This document shows positions 34,846 through 43,790 of a stretch of 64,000 nt of DNA, one piece after another (positions within the stretch are counted from its first letter, which is position 1; each line of letters starts with the position of its first letter). A program made the translations under genes and the position numbers. The stretch covers positions 39,051 to 103,050 of the forward strand of contig JBILMS010000003.1 in NCBI GenBank assembly GCA_044375415.1, given 5' to 3'. The stretch is from JAWXBG01 sp044375415. GTDB lineage: Bacteria; Bacteroidota; Bacteroidia; Flavobacteriales_D; Sanyastnellaceae. The notes below the pieces were generated by a model. It searched no databases, was not told where the DNA came from, and saw only the letters and a program-made list of their open reading frames with translations.

Positions 34846-35150
34846 ATTTTATGGATTTAAAGGTTTTAAAGTATATCCCCTTCATAAGGCAAAAGTAGAA
34901 TACGGTCCTTTTTTGCGCTAGAGAGCAATGCTTCTTCGGCGACAAAAACTGATGAACGGTGCTTTCGTAAAAGTTGAAAGGGTTTTTTGGTTAGATAGGC
35001 GCAAAAGAGAGTGATGCCTTTATAAGTACTATTTAAGTTTTAGAAACCTTCCCGCACATAGTAAGCGAAACCCAAACTACTAAAGCCCGAATATACATTT
35101 TAGGGTATAAGCTGATTTCGTTGTACCTTGTATTCCTCAACCTCCAACCT

Positions 35151-36869
35151 ATGAAAAAAACGTTACTTCTTATTTGCCTGTTTTTATCGATTAATCACCT
35201 CAAGGCTCAAGTTCCGGAATTCAACTTTAGTACTCCAACCCAAGGTTTGTGTTTCGATTCTGTAACTACATTGCTGGGATGGGAGAACTGGACAGCTTAT
35301 CATACTTTAGACAATACCTGGGATGGACCAATAGATTCGTCATATTGTATTTCTACTCGTGTTGAGGGGGAATCTTGGATTCAAATTCAACTCTCCGAAG
35401 TTGACTTGATTCGCCCGGTTTATTTGAAATGGAATGCACCGGATAGCGTCGTTCTCAATCCGGATGCACTTTACTTCTTTGAGACTACAAGTGATATCGG
35501 TCTGACGGGTCTTAATATGAATAATTTCTGTGAAGGCGATAATTTCTGCAATGGTGTTTTTACCGAAATCCAAATACCGTCTGATCCCTTAGATACCTCA
35601 AATACACCCATTCTCAGAAGATATTTTGAAGAGTTTATGTACTGTGATTTTGGATGTGGTTACAATTTTTCTTATTGCTTTCCTACCGAATATTTTGAAA
35701 CCGGAAACATCCTAAAACAGGTAGTTTTTAAATACGATTTTTCCAGTAATAATTCTTCAGTTGTTTTCTATATGACCGATGCTGCCATCACAGACGTTAG
35801 CAATTGTAGCAACTTCCTTACAGAAGAGGTCATGCCATCGTATAATTGGGGTGGAAACTACTATGAAATCGGGTGGGATTATACCGAGTGTATTGAGTTG
35901 GGTGGATGGTGTTACTCGATGAAACCTAATATCGCCCTGTGGAGTGGGGAGGGCATCCCATCGGATACCAATAGATATTATATCGACCTTTATCCTATTC
36001 CAAATTCACCTGTTCAACAGGAAATTACCTTAGTTATTTCCTATGATCGGAGCTTAACCATGCAGCCATTTGCTTATTTTCGAGGAGGCCTTCTCGAAGG
36101 AAGTGATTCAGTTCGACACAACCTTACCTTGATTAATGAAGGTATGATGTGCCTCAACAACTTCATTGATGTAGTAGTCGGCCCCGGAGATCAGTACATT
36201 CATAAACCCGGTGCTTCTGTGCATTTTCAGTCGGGCAGAGCATGTATGCAATTAAGCGGTGATGCTGCTATGACCATTACTAAAAACGCTAAATTTCTTT
36301 ACGGAGATAATGGTAACGGTGTTCTGGCAGTATATGGAAACAGTACGATTACACTGGAAGAAGGTGCCGAATTAATCCTGAATAATAAGCTGATGATTGA
36401 AGATCATGATAGCCTAGATTATGGAACAACAGTGGATGTGTACATGAACAAGGCTTCCCGATTGTCCTTTGGTAACAAGTTCAGACTCGTGAATTTTAGT
36501 CGCGATGAAAATGTGAAAGTGCTTATTCACCTAAATGGTGGCGTACTCGATTTTTCGGGACTGAGTGAAGAGGAAAGACGACACTTCGAAGTTCGTTACC
36601 CAGAGGAAACACAAGAACTTGCCGTGATTGCTGTTTATGGAAATCCGGTGGACGAATCGCTAGATTTTGCGTTTCATTCTAAAGGATCAGGTAACTCGGA
36701 ACTACGAATCTATTCGGTCGACGGACGACTGGTGAAAGACCTCAATTATTCAACGATCGCCGGATTTAACAATGTAAACTGTAATATCGGTAGCCTTCCC
36801 GCCGGACAATACACCCTGAATATTTCACACGGAAATGATCAAACGGGATTTCAATTTTTGAAACAATAG
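35151..36869 (+). CDS. Secreted protein of unknown function with T9SS sorting domain
   Basis: 572 residues from the ATG at 35151 (an in-frame TTG at 35121 is rejected, because the signal peptide MKKTLLLICLFLSINHLKAQ starts at the ATG). The N-terminal half is rich in Cys, Trp and Tyr (CEGDNFCNG, CDFGCGYNFSYC). The middle has beta-helix-like runs (NSTITLEEGAELILNNKLMI). The C-terminus is a type A sorting domain (ELRIYSVDGRLVKDL ... AGQYTLNIS ... FLKQ). No catalytic motif is recognised. Confidence 0.78.
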   Translation: MKKTLLLICLFLSINHLKAQVPEFNFSTPTQGLCFDSVTTLLGWENWTAYHTLDNTWDGPIDSSYCISTRVEGESWIQIQLSEVDLIRPVYLKWNAPDSVVLNPDALYFFETTSDIGLTGLNMNNFCEGDNFCNGVFTEIQIPSDPLDTSNTPILRRYFEEFMYCDFGCGYNFSYCFPTEYFETGNILKQVVFKYDFSSNNSSVVFYMTDAAITDVSNCSNFLTEEVMPSYNWGGNYYEIGWDYTECIELGGWCYSMKPNIALWSGEGIPSDTNRYYIDLYPIPNSPVQQEITLVISYDRSLTMQPFAYFRGGLLEGSDSVRHNLTLINEGMMCLNNFIDVVVGPGDQYIHKPGASVHFQSGRACMQLSGDAAMTITKNAKFLYGDNGNGVLAVYGNSTITLEEGAELILNNKLMIEDHDSLDYGTTVDVYMNKASRLSFGNKFRLVNFSRDENVKVLIHLNGGVLDFSGLSEEERRHFEVRYPEETQELAVIAVYGNPVDESLDFAFHSKGSGNSELRIYSVDGRLVKDLNYSTIAGFNNVNCNIGSLPAGQYTLNISHGNDQTGFQFLKQ

Positions 36870-36972
36870 GGGCGCGCGGTCTGCAGGGGCGTACGGTCTG
36901 CAGGGGCGCACGGTCTGCAGGGGCGTACGGTCTGCAGGGGCGCACGGCAGTGCGCCCCTACAGACCGCGCCC
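36868..36972. repeat. 17-bp tandem repeat ending in a GC-rich palindrome
   Basis: Four 17-bp units AGGGGCGYRCGGTCTGC start at 36868, 36885, 36902 and 36919. They are followed by a perfect hairpin AGGGGCGCAC-GGCA-GTGCGCCCCT (36936-36959) and a closing ACAGACCGCGCCC. It lies between convergent genes: its first base is just inside the upstream stop codon region, and its right end supplies the last codons and stop of the transporter gene. It probably acts as a two-way terminator. Confidence 0.92.
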
Positions 36973-37668
36973 ATTTTCAATTTTCAAATACCGTCGCACC
37001 CCCCAATGCCCCAAATAGATCAACGGCGTCAACGCCACCGCAATCAATATCTTGAGCACATAATTAGTCGCGGCAATTTCGACATAATCACCAAAGGCCA
37101 TCCTACCTGGAAGAACAAAACCCATGTATAAAACGATATAACTGTCGAGGAGCTGCGAGATGAGCGTGCTTCCTGTGCTTCTTAACCAGATCATCCGATT
37201 GCCGGTTTTGTGTTTGATCCATTGAAACAAGGTGGCGTCGAGTAGTTGAGATATCAAAAAGGCAGTAATACTTCCAATGATTATCCATGGTGCTTGACCA
37301 AAAACTGTATTGTATTGTTCATTCGTAGCAACCCCCGGAACTTCTTTTGCCGGAATTTGAAGGGAAATGAGTACTATAAAAAAACAATACCCAATGAGTA
37401 TAGCTGTAATCCATGATAATCTTCGAACTGCCTTCTGACCATAAAACTCATTCATCAAATCAGTAAGCAAAAACACAATCGGCCAGGGTAAAATGCCGAC
37501 GATCGTGGTAAACGGACCAAAATCATTGCCGAATAAATTAAATTGAATGGGAACATCAATCAGTTTATTGCTAATCAATTCGGCTGTTACCGCATTGGTG
37601 ACAAACAAACCCGCGAGAAAAATGAAAAGCCATTCTCGTCGTCCGCCTATGATGCTTATGGAATTCAA
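36958..37668 (-). CDS. yhhQ: Queuosine precursor transporter (YhhQ/VUT family)
   Basis: A 236-residue polytopic inner-membrane protein with about six segments. Family blocks are LAGLFVTNAVTAELISNKLI, WPIVFLLTDLMNEFYGQKAV and RSTGSTLISQLLDSYIVLYM. It imports queuosine precursors (7-cyano- or 7-aminomethyl-7-deazaguanine) for tRNA modification. The start is TTG at 37668, overlapping the upstream peptidase stop by 4 nt; no ATG lies before the first membrane segment. The last residues (GRGL) and stop are encoded by the palindromic repeat, so the natural C-terminus has been altered. Confidence 0.88.
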   Translation of the reverse strand: MNSISIIGGRREWLFIFLAGLFVTNAVTAELISNKLIDVPIQFNLFGNDFGPFTTIVGILPWPIVFLLTDLMNEFYGQKAVRRLSWITAILIGYCFFIVLISLQIPAKEVPGVATNEQYNTVFGQAPWIIIGSITAFLISQLLDATLFQWIKHKTGNRMIWLRSTGSTLISQLLDSYIVLYMGFVLPGRMAFGDYVEIAATNYVLKILIAVALTPLIYLGHWGVRRYLKIENGRGL

Positions 37669-40079
37669 TAGTCTTTGGTGATTTTGATTTCGTGCTTACC
37701 TGCCTTTATAACGTATACACCTTTCGACCAATTTTGTGTTGCAATGCGCGACTCCTTTCCGCTGTATACAAGTTTGCCGGATACATCAAAGACTTCTATC
37801 TGTGGATTATTTCCCGACACATTTAGGAATCCATCGCGATCAAAATAACATGATATATCAAGGATGTCAAATGGGGATGCTACGTGTACAACGCCTGTAT
37901 GAACAGCCCAAGCATACCAACCGGGCCTGAGGTTCGAAATGTCAAATCGTCCCATCCAATTGTCTTCGCTGCCTTGAATGTTCAATTCATAGGCGTCGTA
38001 TTCTATCCACGCGGATTGCGCATCGGGACGCCACATCAAAATGAGACTGTCTTCGGTAAGCCCGTTTTCTTCCAAATATGTGAAGAATAATGGATCAAAA
38101 TAGGAGTTACTGCTTTCGTTTCCGAAATAGCGAATGGTCGCACTCATTTCCACTTCTTCAGGATAATTTCCTTGCACATACCAACATCTATCAGGCGAAA
38201 TATACAAGTCTGTAAAAGGAAGGAAAGGCGTCGAATTAGCAGCAGCAAAGTGATTCTCAATGCGCAAAGCGATCGGCAGTTGACCAATCACTTCTACATC
38301 CAATTCTATTTCAGCATAATCAAAATCATTTGGACCAAGGTCATTCAGTAATTGACTTTCTGCCAAAACGGCTTGCGATAACCGGTCGTTGGGGTTTAGG
38401 ATAATTTGATTCGCTAAAAAATTATCCGGTAAATTCAACGTAATCCATTGCGGATTTTGTGTAATGAATACAGTCGTGTCGTAGAGATCTAAAGTATTCG
38501 AAGCGAACGCCAATATGTCAAGCGGTACATTCATAAAATCAACGCCTGTGTAGTGTTGATTTTGTTCGACCAACACATCCCATTCCGATGAGCCTTCAAC
38601 AGGTGGTTGCGGATTTAGAATTCGAAATTCTGTAAATCCGGGAGTGAAAATATGATTGTCAAAAAATGATGTAAGATCAGCATCCGTGAATCCCTGCAGA
38701 AAATCGCGCATCTCTTCACTATTGATGTCGTCGTATTTAAATGCTTCCATCAAAGCTTGAATGGCCGGAAAAAAATCATCTCCCATGTAGGCTCTAAGAT
38801 TGTGCGCCATATCTGCACCCTTGTTATACACATGCGAGCCATAGGTAAGGTTGTGTGGCACGGGACTGACGGGATATCGATCGCCATCATCGCGATGTGC
38901 GAATAACAATACATCTTTATGATTGTCGCGAACATAGTTTCGATAGGCTTCTTCTCCATAAATCATTTCCATAAAAAGTGCTTCGGTGTAGCTAGCCCAA
39001 CCTTCATTTATCCACATGTCTTCTGCCGTTCTGCACGTGAGGTTATCACCCCACCAATGGTGCGACAACTCATGCGCGTACAGTGTTTCATAAGTGAGTC
39101 CGCCATCAATAGCAAAAAGTGGATAGGCAATATTGGTAGCGTGTTCCATCGCGCCTCCATTAAAAGGAACAGCACAAAATCCAACACGCGGAAAACGATG
39201 AAGACCATACCTATCTTCAAAACCTTCTATAGTTGGAATTAAGTTTATCATGCTTTGTTTCATCTCCAACGTGTCTGATGCTTTTGCTGTCAACCAAACC
39301 GGAATGCTTTCTCCTTCGAGATTTATAAAAGAATCTTCGGCGTGTACATAATCTCCAATGGCTACCGAAGCCAAATAAGTAGGTATTTCTTCTTCTAAAA
39401 GCCAATGGGTTAATAAGGAATCGACACCTACCGTTTCCACTCCGGTGCGAAGTCCATTGCAGTAAGTCGTTTTCCCGTCGTTGGTCAAAACATGAAATTC
39501 ATAGGCGCTTTTTTCAACGAAATTGTCGAAACAAGGAAACCAGACTCTTCCAAAATTGTGTGGTTCCGCATCGAATCCAACACCCAGATTAAAAGCATAT
39601 CCTGAAATAGGATTGTAAAAACCTCCCCAGGTGGCATCCGTTTCGGGGTCGCCGTGGTAATGAACCGTTAGACTATAAAAATCAAATTGTGCCAAGGTCA
39701 CCGGCAATTGAACCACGAGTAATGGACTTTCATAACTAAAAGAAAGATTTTCTTCTCCCACCGTAACGCTATCAACGGTGAGGTCGAGTAGGTCCAAACT
39801 GAGCCAATTGATGCCATCCATCTGTGATTCAAAATCAATCGTGCAATGTCCTGTCAGTTGATTCGAGAATATTTGTGTCAGGTCGAGATCGATGTTGTAT
39901 TTGAGAATATCGATCGTATCACTCCGAAGATTGTTTTCTTCATCCGTTACTTTTAGTTGATAATCAATGGAATGAGACTTGTGTTGTTTGGCACAGTGTT
40001 TCATTTTTCTCACCTGACCATAAGTGGATGGAAGTGCAATAAAGACTAGGAATACAATTGTTAGAGACTTGTATATCAT
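37665..40079 (-). CDS. Secreted M1-family metallopeptidase with T9SS sorting domain
   Basis: An 804-residue gluzincin aminopeptidase-like enzyme. The signal peptide is IYKSLTIVFLVFIALPSTYGQ. An N-terminal beta domain precedes the catalytic domain with GGAMEH (the GAMEN-type substrate motif, about 308-313), the zinc site HELSHHWWG (H336, E337, H340) and the third ligand Glu in WINEGWASY (about 359). A type A sorting domain closes the protein (QIEVFDVSGKLVYSG ... GKHEIKITKDY). It likely degrades peptides outside the cell. Its stop overlaps the transporter start, so the two are probably cotranscribed despite unrelated roles. Confidence 0.92.
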   Translation of the reverse strand: MIYKSLTIVFLVFIALPSTYGQVRKMKHCAKQHKSHSIDYQLKVTDEENNLRSDTIDILKYNIDLDLTQIFSNQLTGHCTIDFESQMDGINWLSLDLLDLTVDSVTVGEENLSFSYESPLLVVQLPVTLAQFDFYSLTVHYHGDPETDATWGGFYNPISGYAFNLGVGFDAEPHNFGRVWFPCFDNFVEKSAYEFHVLTNDGKTTYCNGLRTGVETVGVDSLLTHWLLEEEIPTYLASVAIGDYVHAEDSFINLEGESIPVWLTAKASDTLEMKQSMINLIPTIEGFEDRYGLHRFPRVGFCAVPFNGGAMEHATNIAYPLFAIDGGLTYETLYAHELSHHWWGDNLTCRTAEDMWINEGWASYTEALFMEMIYGEEAYRNYVRDNHKDVLLFAHRDDGDRYPVSPVPHNLTYGSHVYNKGADMAHNLRAYMGDDFFPAIQALMEAFKYDDINSEEMRDFLQGFTDADLTSFFDNHIFTPGFTEFRILNPQPPVEGSSEWDVLVEQNQHYTGVDFMNVPLDILAFASNTLDLYDTTVFITQNPQWITLNLPDNFLANQIILNPNDRLSQAVLAESQLLNDLGPNDFDYAEIELDVEVIGQLPIALRIENHFAAANSTPFLPFTDLYISPDRCWYVQGNYPEEVEMSATIRYFGNESSNSYFDPLFFTYLEENGLTEDSLILMWRPDAQSAWIEYDAYELNIQGSEDNWMGRFDISNLRPGWYAWAVHTGVVHVASPFDILDISCYFDRDGFLNVSGNNPQIEVFDVSGKLVYSGKESRIATQNWSKGVYVIKAGKHEIKITKDY

Positions 40080-40244
40080 TTGTTTAAATCTAAAGAAATA
40101 CTAAAATCGAAGTTTTGAAGTGCCAAGATACAGGAAGTACTTCAATAGGGCTGCGGCTTTCAAAAACGTAGGATTCCTAAGGTAGGGTGAATAGGGGGCA
40201 CGATGTATGTACTGTTGGAAACCTAAACGGTAATAACCGAACGT

Positions 40245-41762
40245 ATGAAACCAAGTAACGAGCTTTTTGATCTTATCCAATCGCTCACCAAGTCGGAGAA
40301 GCGATTCTTCAAGTTGCACTCCTCACTTCAGAGCGGCGATAAAAACTATCTGCGACTCTTTGATGCGATAGACCGCATGAAAGAGTATGACGAGTCTGCC
40401 TTGAAAAAAGTATTTAAAGGCGAAAAGTTTATACGACATCTTCCTTCCGAAAAAAATCATTTGTATCGTCTGATCTTAAAAGCGCTCCGTGCCTATCATG
40501 GTGAGAATTCTATTTCGAGTATTCTGAAGCAGGAGATCAAAAACATTGAAATCCTATACAACAAAGCACTGTTTGAAGAGTGCAATAAATTTTTGGTTCG
40601 AGCTAAAAAACTAGCCGTTCATCACGAGAAGTTTTATTATTTGTTTGAATTGATCAACTGGGAAAAAATGCTCTTAGAAGAGGCTTTCGAAGATGGTCAG
40701 TTTACCCGAGATCTCGATAGTCTAATTGAAGAAGAACGTGAAGTAATCGAGAAACTGCGGAATCTAGCCGAATACCATGTCTTGTACAGCAAAATTAACT
40801 ATGTGTTCCGTAGCGGAGGATATGTTCGCACGGAAGAGAACAAAGCGATTGTAGATGAGATTGTAAATCACCCGTTAATTAAGGGAAAAAATACTGCTCT
40901 AAGCAAAAGAGCGGCTACCATTTGTTATTACACGCAAGGATTCTGCAATATGGCCAATGGCGATTACAAAACGGCATTGGAGAAATTCAAACGTGTAAAA
41001 GAAATTTTAGATGGTGTTCCACATTTGAAAGTCGATTTAGCAAAACGTTATGTTCGCACAGTAAGCAACATTGTCAACTGTCACATTGATTTGGCAGAAT
41101 ACAAAGAAGCCGAGGAAATGATTTTATTCCTTCGAGCTTTACCCGAAAAGGACGATGCGTTTTCTAGTGCAGACATTTCTGTAAATGTCTTTAGAAATGC
41201 AGGTTTGGCTCAAATGCAGATTTCTCAGAAAACAGGTGATTATGCACGTGGTGTAAAAGACGCTGAGGAGTTGATGAAGACTCTTTCTGAACTCGAAGGC
41301 AAAATGCACAAGGAACATGAGCTTACCTTTTTCTATCAATTTGCTCATATTTATTTCCTCGCCGGTCAGCACAACAAAGCTCTTTATTGGATCAATAAAT
41401 TACTGAACGACAACGAAAATAATCTTCGTCAGGATGTATATAGTTATGTACGTTTATTCAATCTCGTAGTACATTACGAATTGGGAAATCTCGATTTGCT
41501 CGAATACACCTTGAAAAGCACAGCTCGTTACTTGCAGCGGAGAGGTCGCGATTATCCGATCGAAAAGGTAGTATTGGAAAACATGCGCAAACTTATTCGC
41601 GCTCAAAACGACGAAAGCCGTCGTCGCATATTCCAGCAGTTCAAAGAAGAAATGCAAGCAAGCCTCAAAGGACCGGAAGATCAAGTTGTACTCAAGTACT
41701 TTGACTTCTTCCAATGGATCGACCATAAGCTCGATTCAAAGTGGATTCCGGCGTTGGTGTAG
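40245..41762 (+). CDS. Helical-repeat (TPR-like) cytoplasmic protein, unknown function
   Basis: 505 residues with no signal peptide or membrane segment. Almost all predicted helix, with TPR-like spacing (YKTALEKFKRVKEILDGVP, YKEAEEMILFLRALPE, YFLAGQHNKALYWINKLLND, GNLDLLEYTLKSTARYLQRR). The N-terminus MKPSNELFDLIQSLTKSEKRFF may be a small separate domain. The type is common in this phylum, but I know no assigned role. Monocistronic, ended by the terminator at 41790. Confidence 0.75.
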   Translation: MKPSNELFDLIQSLTKSEKRFFKLHSSLQSGDKNYLRLFDAIDRMKEYDESALKKVFKGEKFIRHLPSEKNHLYRLILKALRAYHGENSISSILKQEIKNIEILYNKALFEECNKFLVRAKKLAVHHEKFYYLFELINWEKMLLEEAFEDGQFTRDLDSLIEEEREVIEKLRNLAEYHVLYSKINYVFRSGGYVRTEENKAIVDEIVNHPLIKGKNTALSKRAATICYYTQGFCNMANGDYKTALEKFKRVKEILDGVPHLKVDLAKRYVRTVSNIVNCHIDLAEYKEAEEMILFLRALPEKDDAFSSADISVNVFRNAGLAQMQISQKTGDYARGVKDAEELMKTLSELEGKMHKEHELTFFYQFAHIYFLAGQHNKALYWINKLLNDNENNLRQDVYSYVRLFNLVVHYELGNLDLLEYTLKSTARYLQRRGRDYPIEKVVLENMRKLIRAQNDESRRRIFQQFKEEMQASLKGPEDQVVLKYFDFFQWIDHKLDSKWIPALV

Positions 41763-41789
41763 TATGATTTTGTACAATAGAACAACATT

Positions 41790-41818
41790 AAAAAAGCCCC
41801 CTTTCGGAGGCTTTTTTT
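41790..41818. terminator. Bidirectional terminator
   Basis: AAAAAGCCCCC/GGAGGCTTTTT hairpin (AAAAAGCC pairs with GGCTTTTT) with a T-run on both strands, between convergent genes ending at 41762 (+) and 41845 (-). Confidence 0.9.
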
Positions 41819-41844
41819 ATTGAAATATTCTTGCGTTTTTAGAA

Positions 41845-42663
41845 CTACGCTGTTGTCTTCAATTCTTTGTCTAGAAGTACTCTGATTTTTTCGATCTGCT
41901 CATCGGCAAGTTCTTTGTCTACTAGAATACGACCGCTGTGCTCATCTACGATGATCTTCTTGCGAGCCGCAACATCTAATTGCTTCTGAGGTGGGAGCTT
42001 GATAAACGATCCGGCTGATGCCTCTCTTTCGATCGGAACCACTGCCAATCCATTGCGCGAAGCTCCGCGAATACGCTTGTATGCAGTAACTAAACGCTCT
42101 TCGATCATATCCTCAGCTTCTATAGATTTTTTCATCAGAAAGTTTTCCTCTTTCTGTGTCTCTGCAATGATCTCATCCAACTCGCCTTTCTTAACCTTGA
42201 GGTCGTTTTTACGTTCCTTCAATTTGTTCTTAGCGGTTTCTACCACTTCATCTTTGGTGATCTTTTGCGTTTCTGCTTCTTTGATTCGCTTTTTATTCAA
42301 CTGAATTTCCAATTCCTGGAATTCAATTTCTTTGTTCAAAGAGTCGAACTCACGGTTGTTCTTAACCTTAGCGAGCTGCTCTTTGTATTTTTTAATCAAC
42401 GCTTCAGAATCCTTGATCGCCTGCTTACGGTTCGTAATGTCCGTATTCAACGTTCCGGCTTCTTCCTCGAGATTTTTAATACGAGTTTCTAATCCTTCGA
42501 TTTCGTCTTCGAGGTCTTGAACTTCCAATGGAAGTTCTCCACGAACCGAACGAATCTTATCAATTCGAGAATCGATAAGTTGAAGGTCATAGAGCGCGCG
42601 AAGTTTCTCCTCAACGGATAGAGACTTCTTTTTGTCTTCTGCTTCTGAATGTTTCTTAGCCAT
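41845..42663 (-). CDS. Coiled-coil protein of the C4 zinc-ribbon (DUF164) family, ribbon degenerate
   Basis: 272 residues. A long coiled coil (about 20-185, heptads such as DLEDEIEGLETRIKNLEEEA) precedes a short C-terminal region. There PPQ and SGRILV of the family's C4 zinc ribbon are kept, but all four cysteines are replaced (no Cys in the protein). Family members are thought to act as RNA- or chaperone-related adaptors; the role here is unknown. It lies 2 nt after the Nif3-family gene, so the two form an operon, a frequent pairing in bacteria. Confidence 0.82.
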   Translation of the reverse strand: MAKKHSEAEDKKKSLSVEEKLRALYDLQLIDSRIDKIRSVRGELPLEVQDLEDEIEGLETRIKNLEEEAGTLNTDITNRKQAIKDSEALIKKYKEQLAKVKNNREFDSLNKEIEFQELEIQLNKKRIKEAETQKITKDEVVETAKNKLKERKNDLKVKKGELDEIIAETQKEENFLMKKSIEAEDMIEERLVTAYKRIRGASRNGLAVVPIEREASAGSFIKLPPQKQLDVAARKKIIVDEHSGRILVDKELADEQIEKIRVLLDKELKTTA

Positions 42664-42665
42664 GC

Positions 42666-43763
42666 TTAATAGAAATATTGTACGGGGTTTGTTCTGACTC
42701 CCGAAAAATGGGTGGCAAAAGTAGGGAATTTTTCGGCGAGATAACTTTTTAGTATCTCAGGCGTGTACTGTTCGCTCTCAAAATGCCCGATATCAGCGAT
42801 CATCAGCCTTCCTTCACCATCGAAAAACTGGTGATATTTAACATCTGCCGTCACAAATGCTTGTGCTCCGGACGAAAGAGCTTTAGAAATCAAAAAACTG
42901 CCGGATCCTCCGCAGACTGCCACTTTCGATATTTTTTCGTGGGAAGTAGAGGTGTATCGCACAACCGGAGCGCGAAATTCGGTTTTTAGTAAATTCAGAA
43001 ATTCCTGAACCTCCAAGGGTGCAGGCAATTCACCTATCATGCCGGCTCCGATATACGAGTTGCTATTTTGAAGCGCTACCACATCGTATGCCACCACCTC
43101 GTAGGGATGAGCTGCATGCATCTCGGCTAATACCTTGCTTAAATCGGCCCGTCTCACCACCATTTCAATGCGAACTTCCTCAACATTTTCGATTTGATTC
43201 AACTCACCTAAAAAGGGGTTTGAACCTTCCAAAGGGCGAAAAGTGCCGGTTCCGGTGAGATTAAAACTGCATTCATCATAATTGCCGATTTTGCCTGCTC
43301 CGGCTTTAAACATGGCATTTCGAACTGTATCGGCATGATTTGTAGGGACAAAGACACCCAATTTGCGCAAAGTGCCTTCCGAGGGTTGAAGTACGCTGGT
43401 ATTCATCAACCCGAGTTTATCCGCCATTTTTTTGTTTACACCATGCGAAACATTGTCCAAATTCGTGTGGATAGCATATATCGCCACATTCGATTGGATA
43501 GCTTTTATGACAGTTCGTTCCACGTAATTGCATCCTGTGATTTTTTTCAACCCCCCAAAAACAATCGGATGATGAGCAATTACAAGATTGCAATTCAAAC
43601 GGATAGCCTCTTCAATTACCTCTTCTGTGCAGTCTAAAGTGAGAAGTGCACCGTGTATGTTTTGATCGGGGTTTCCGTATATTAAGCCCGAATTATCGTA
43701 GGATTCTTGCAACGATAGGGGTGCGAGATCCTCTAAAACAGTTGTTATTTCGCGTAAATTCAT
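42666..43763 (-). CDS. Nif3-like dinuclear metal-centre protein
   Basis: A 365-residue protein of the Nif3/YbgI/YqfO family, which forms toroidal hexamers with a two-metal site and is implicated as a GTP cyclohydrolase-like or metal-handling protein. Metal residues appear in IAHHPIVFGGLK (His pair, about 62-70), IHTNLDNVSHGVN and the C-terminal IADIGHFESEQ. The central ~130-residue insertion (KLGVFVPTNHADTVR ... HPYEVVAYDVV) is the CutA/PII-like domain of longer members. Divergent from lpxK, 27 bp apart. Confidence 0.93.
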   Translation of the reverse strand: MNLREITTVLEDLAPLSLQESYDNSGLIYGNPDQNIHGALLTLDCTEEVIEEAIRLNCNLVIAHHPIVFGGLKKITGCNYVERTVIKAIQSNVAIYAIHTNLDNVSHGVNKKMADKLGLMNTSVLQPSEGTLRKLGVFVPTNHADTVRNAMFKAGAGKIGNYDECSFNLTGTGTFRPLEGSNPFLGELNQIENVEEVRIEMVVRRADLSKVLAEMHAAHPYEVVAYDVVALQNSNSYIGAGMIGELPAPLEVQEFLNLLKTEFRAPVVRYTSTSHEKISKVAVCGGSGSFLISKALSSGAQAFVTADVKYHQFFDGEGRLMIADIGHFESEQYTPEILKSYLAEKFPTFATHFSGVRTNPVQYFY

Positions 43764-43790
43764 ATTTTATTAATAAAGCACAAATAAACG

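Noticed and set aside
36868..36935. CRISPR array
   Set aside because: The 17-bp units are directly adjacent with no spacers, and no cas genes are present.
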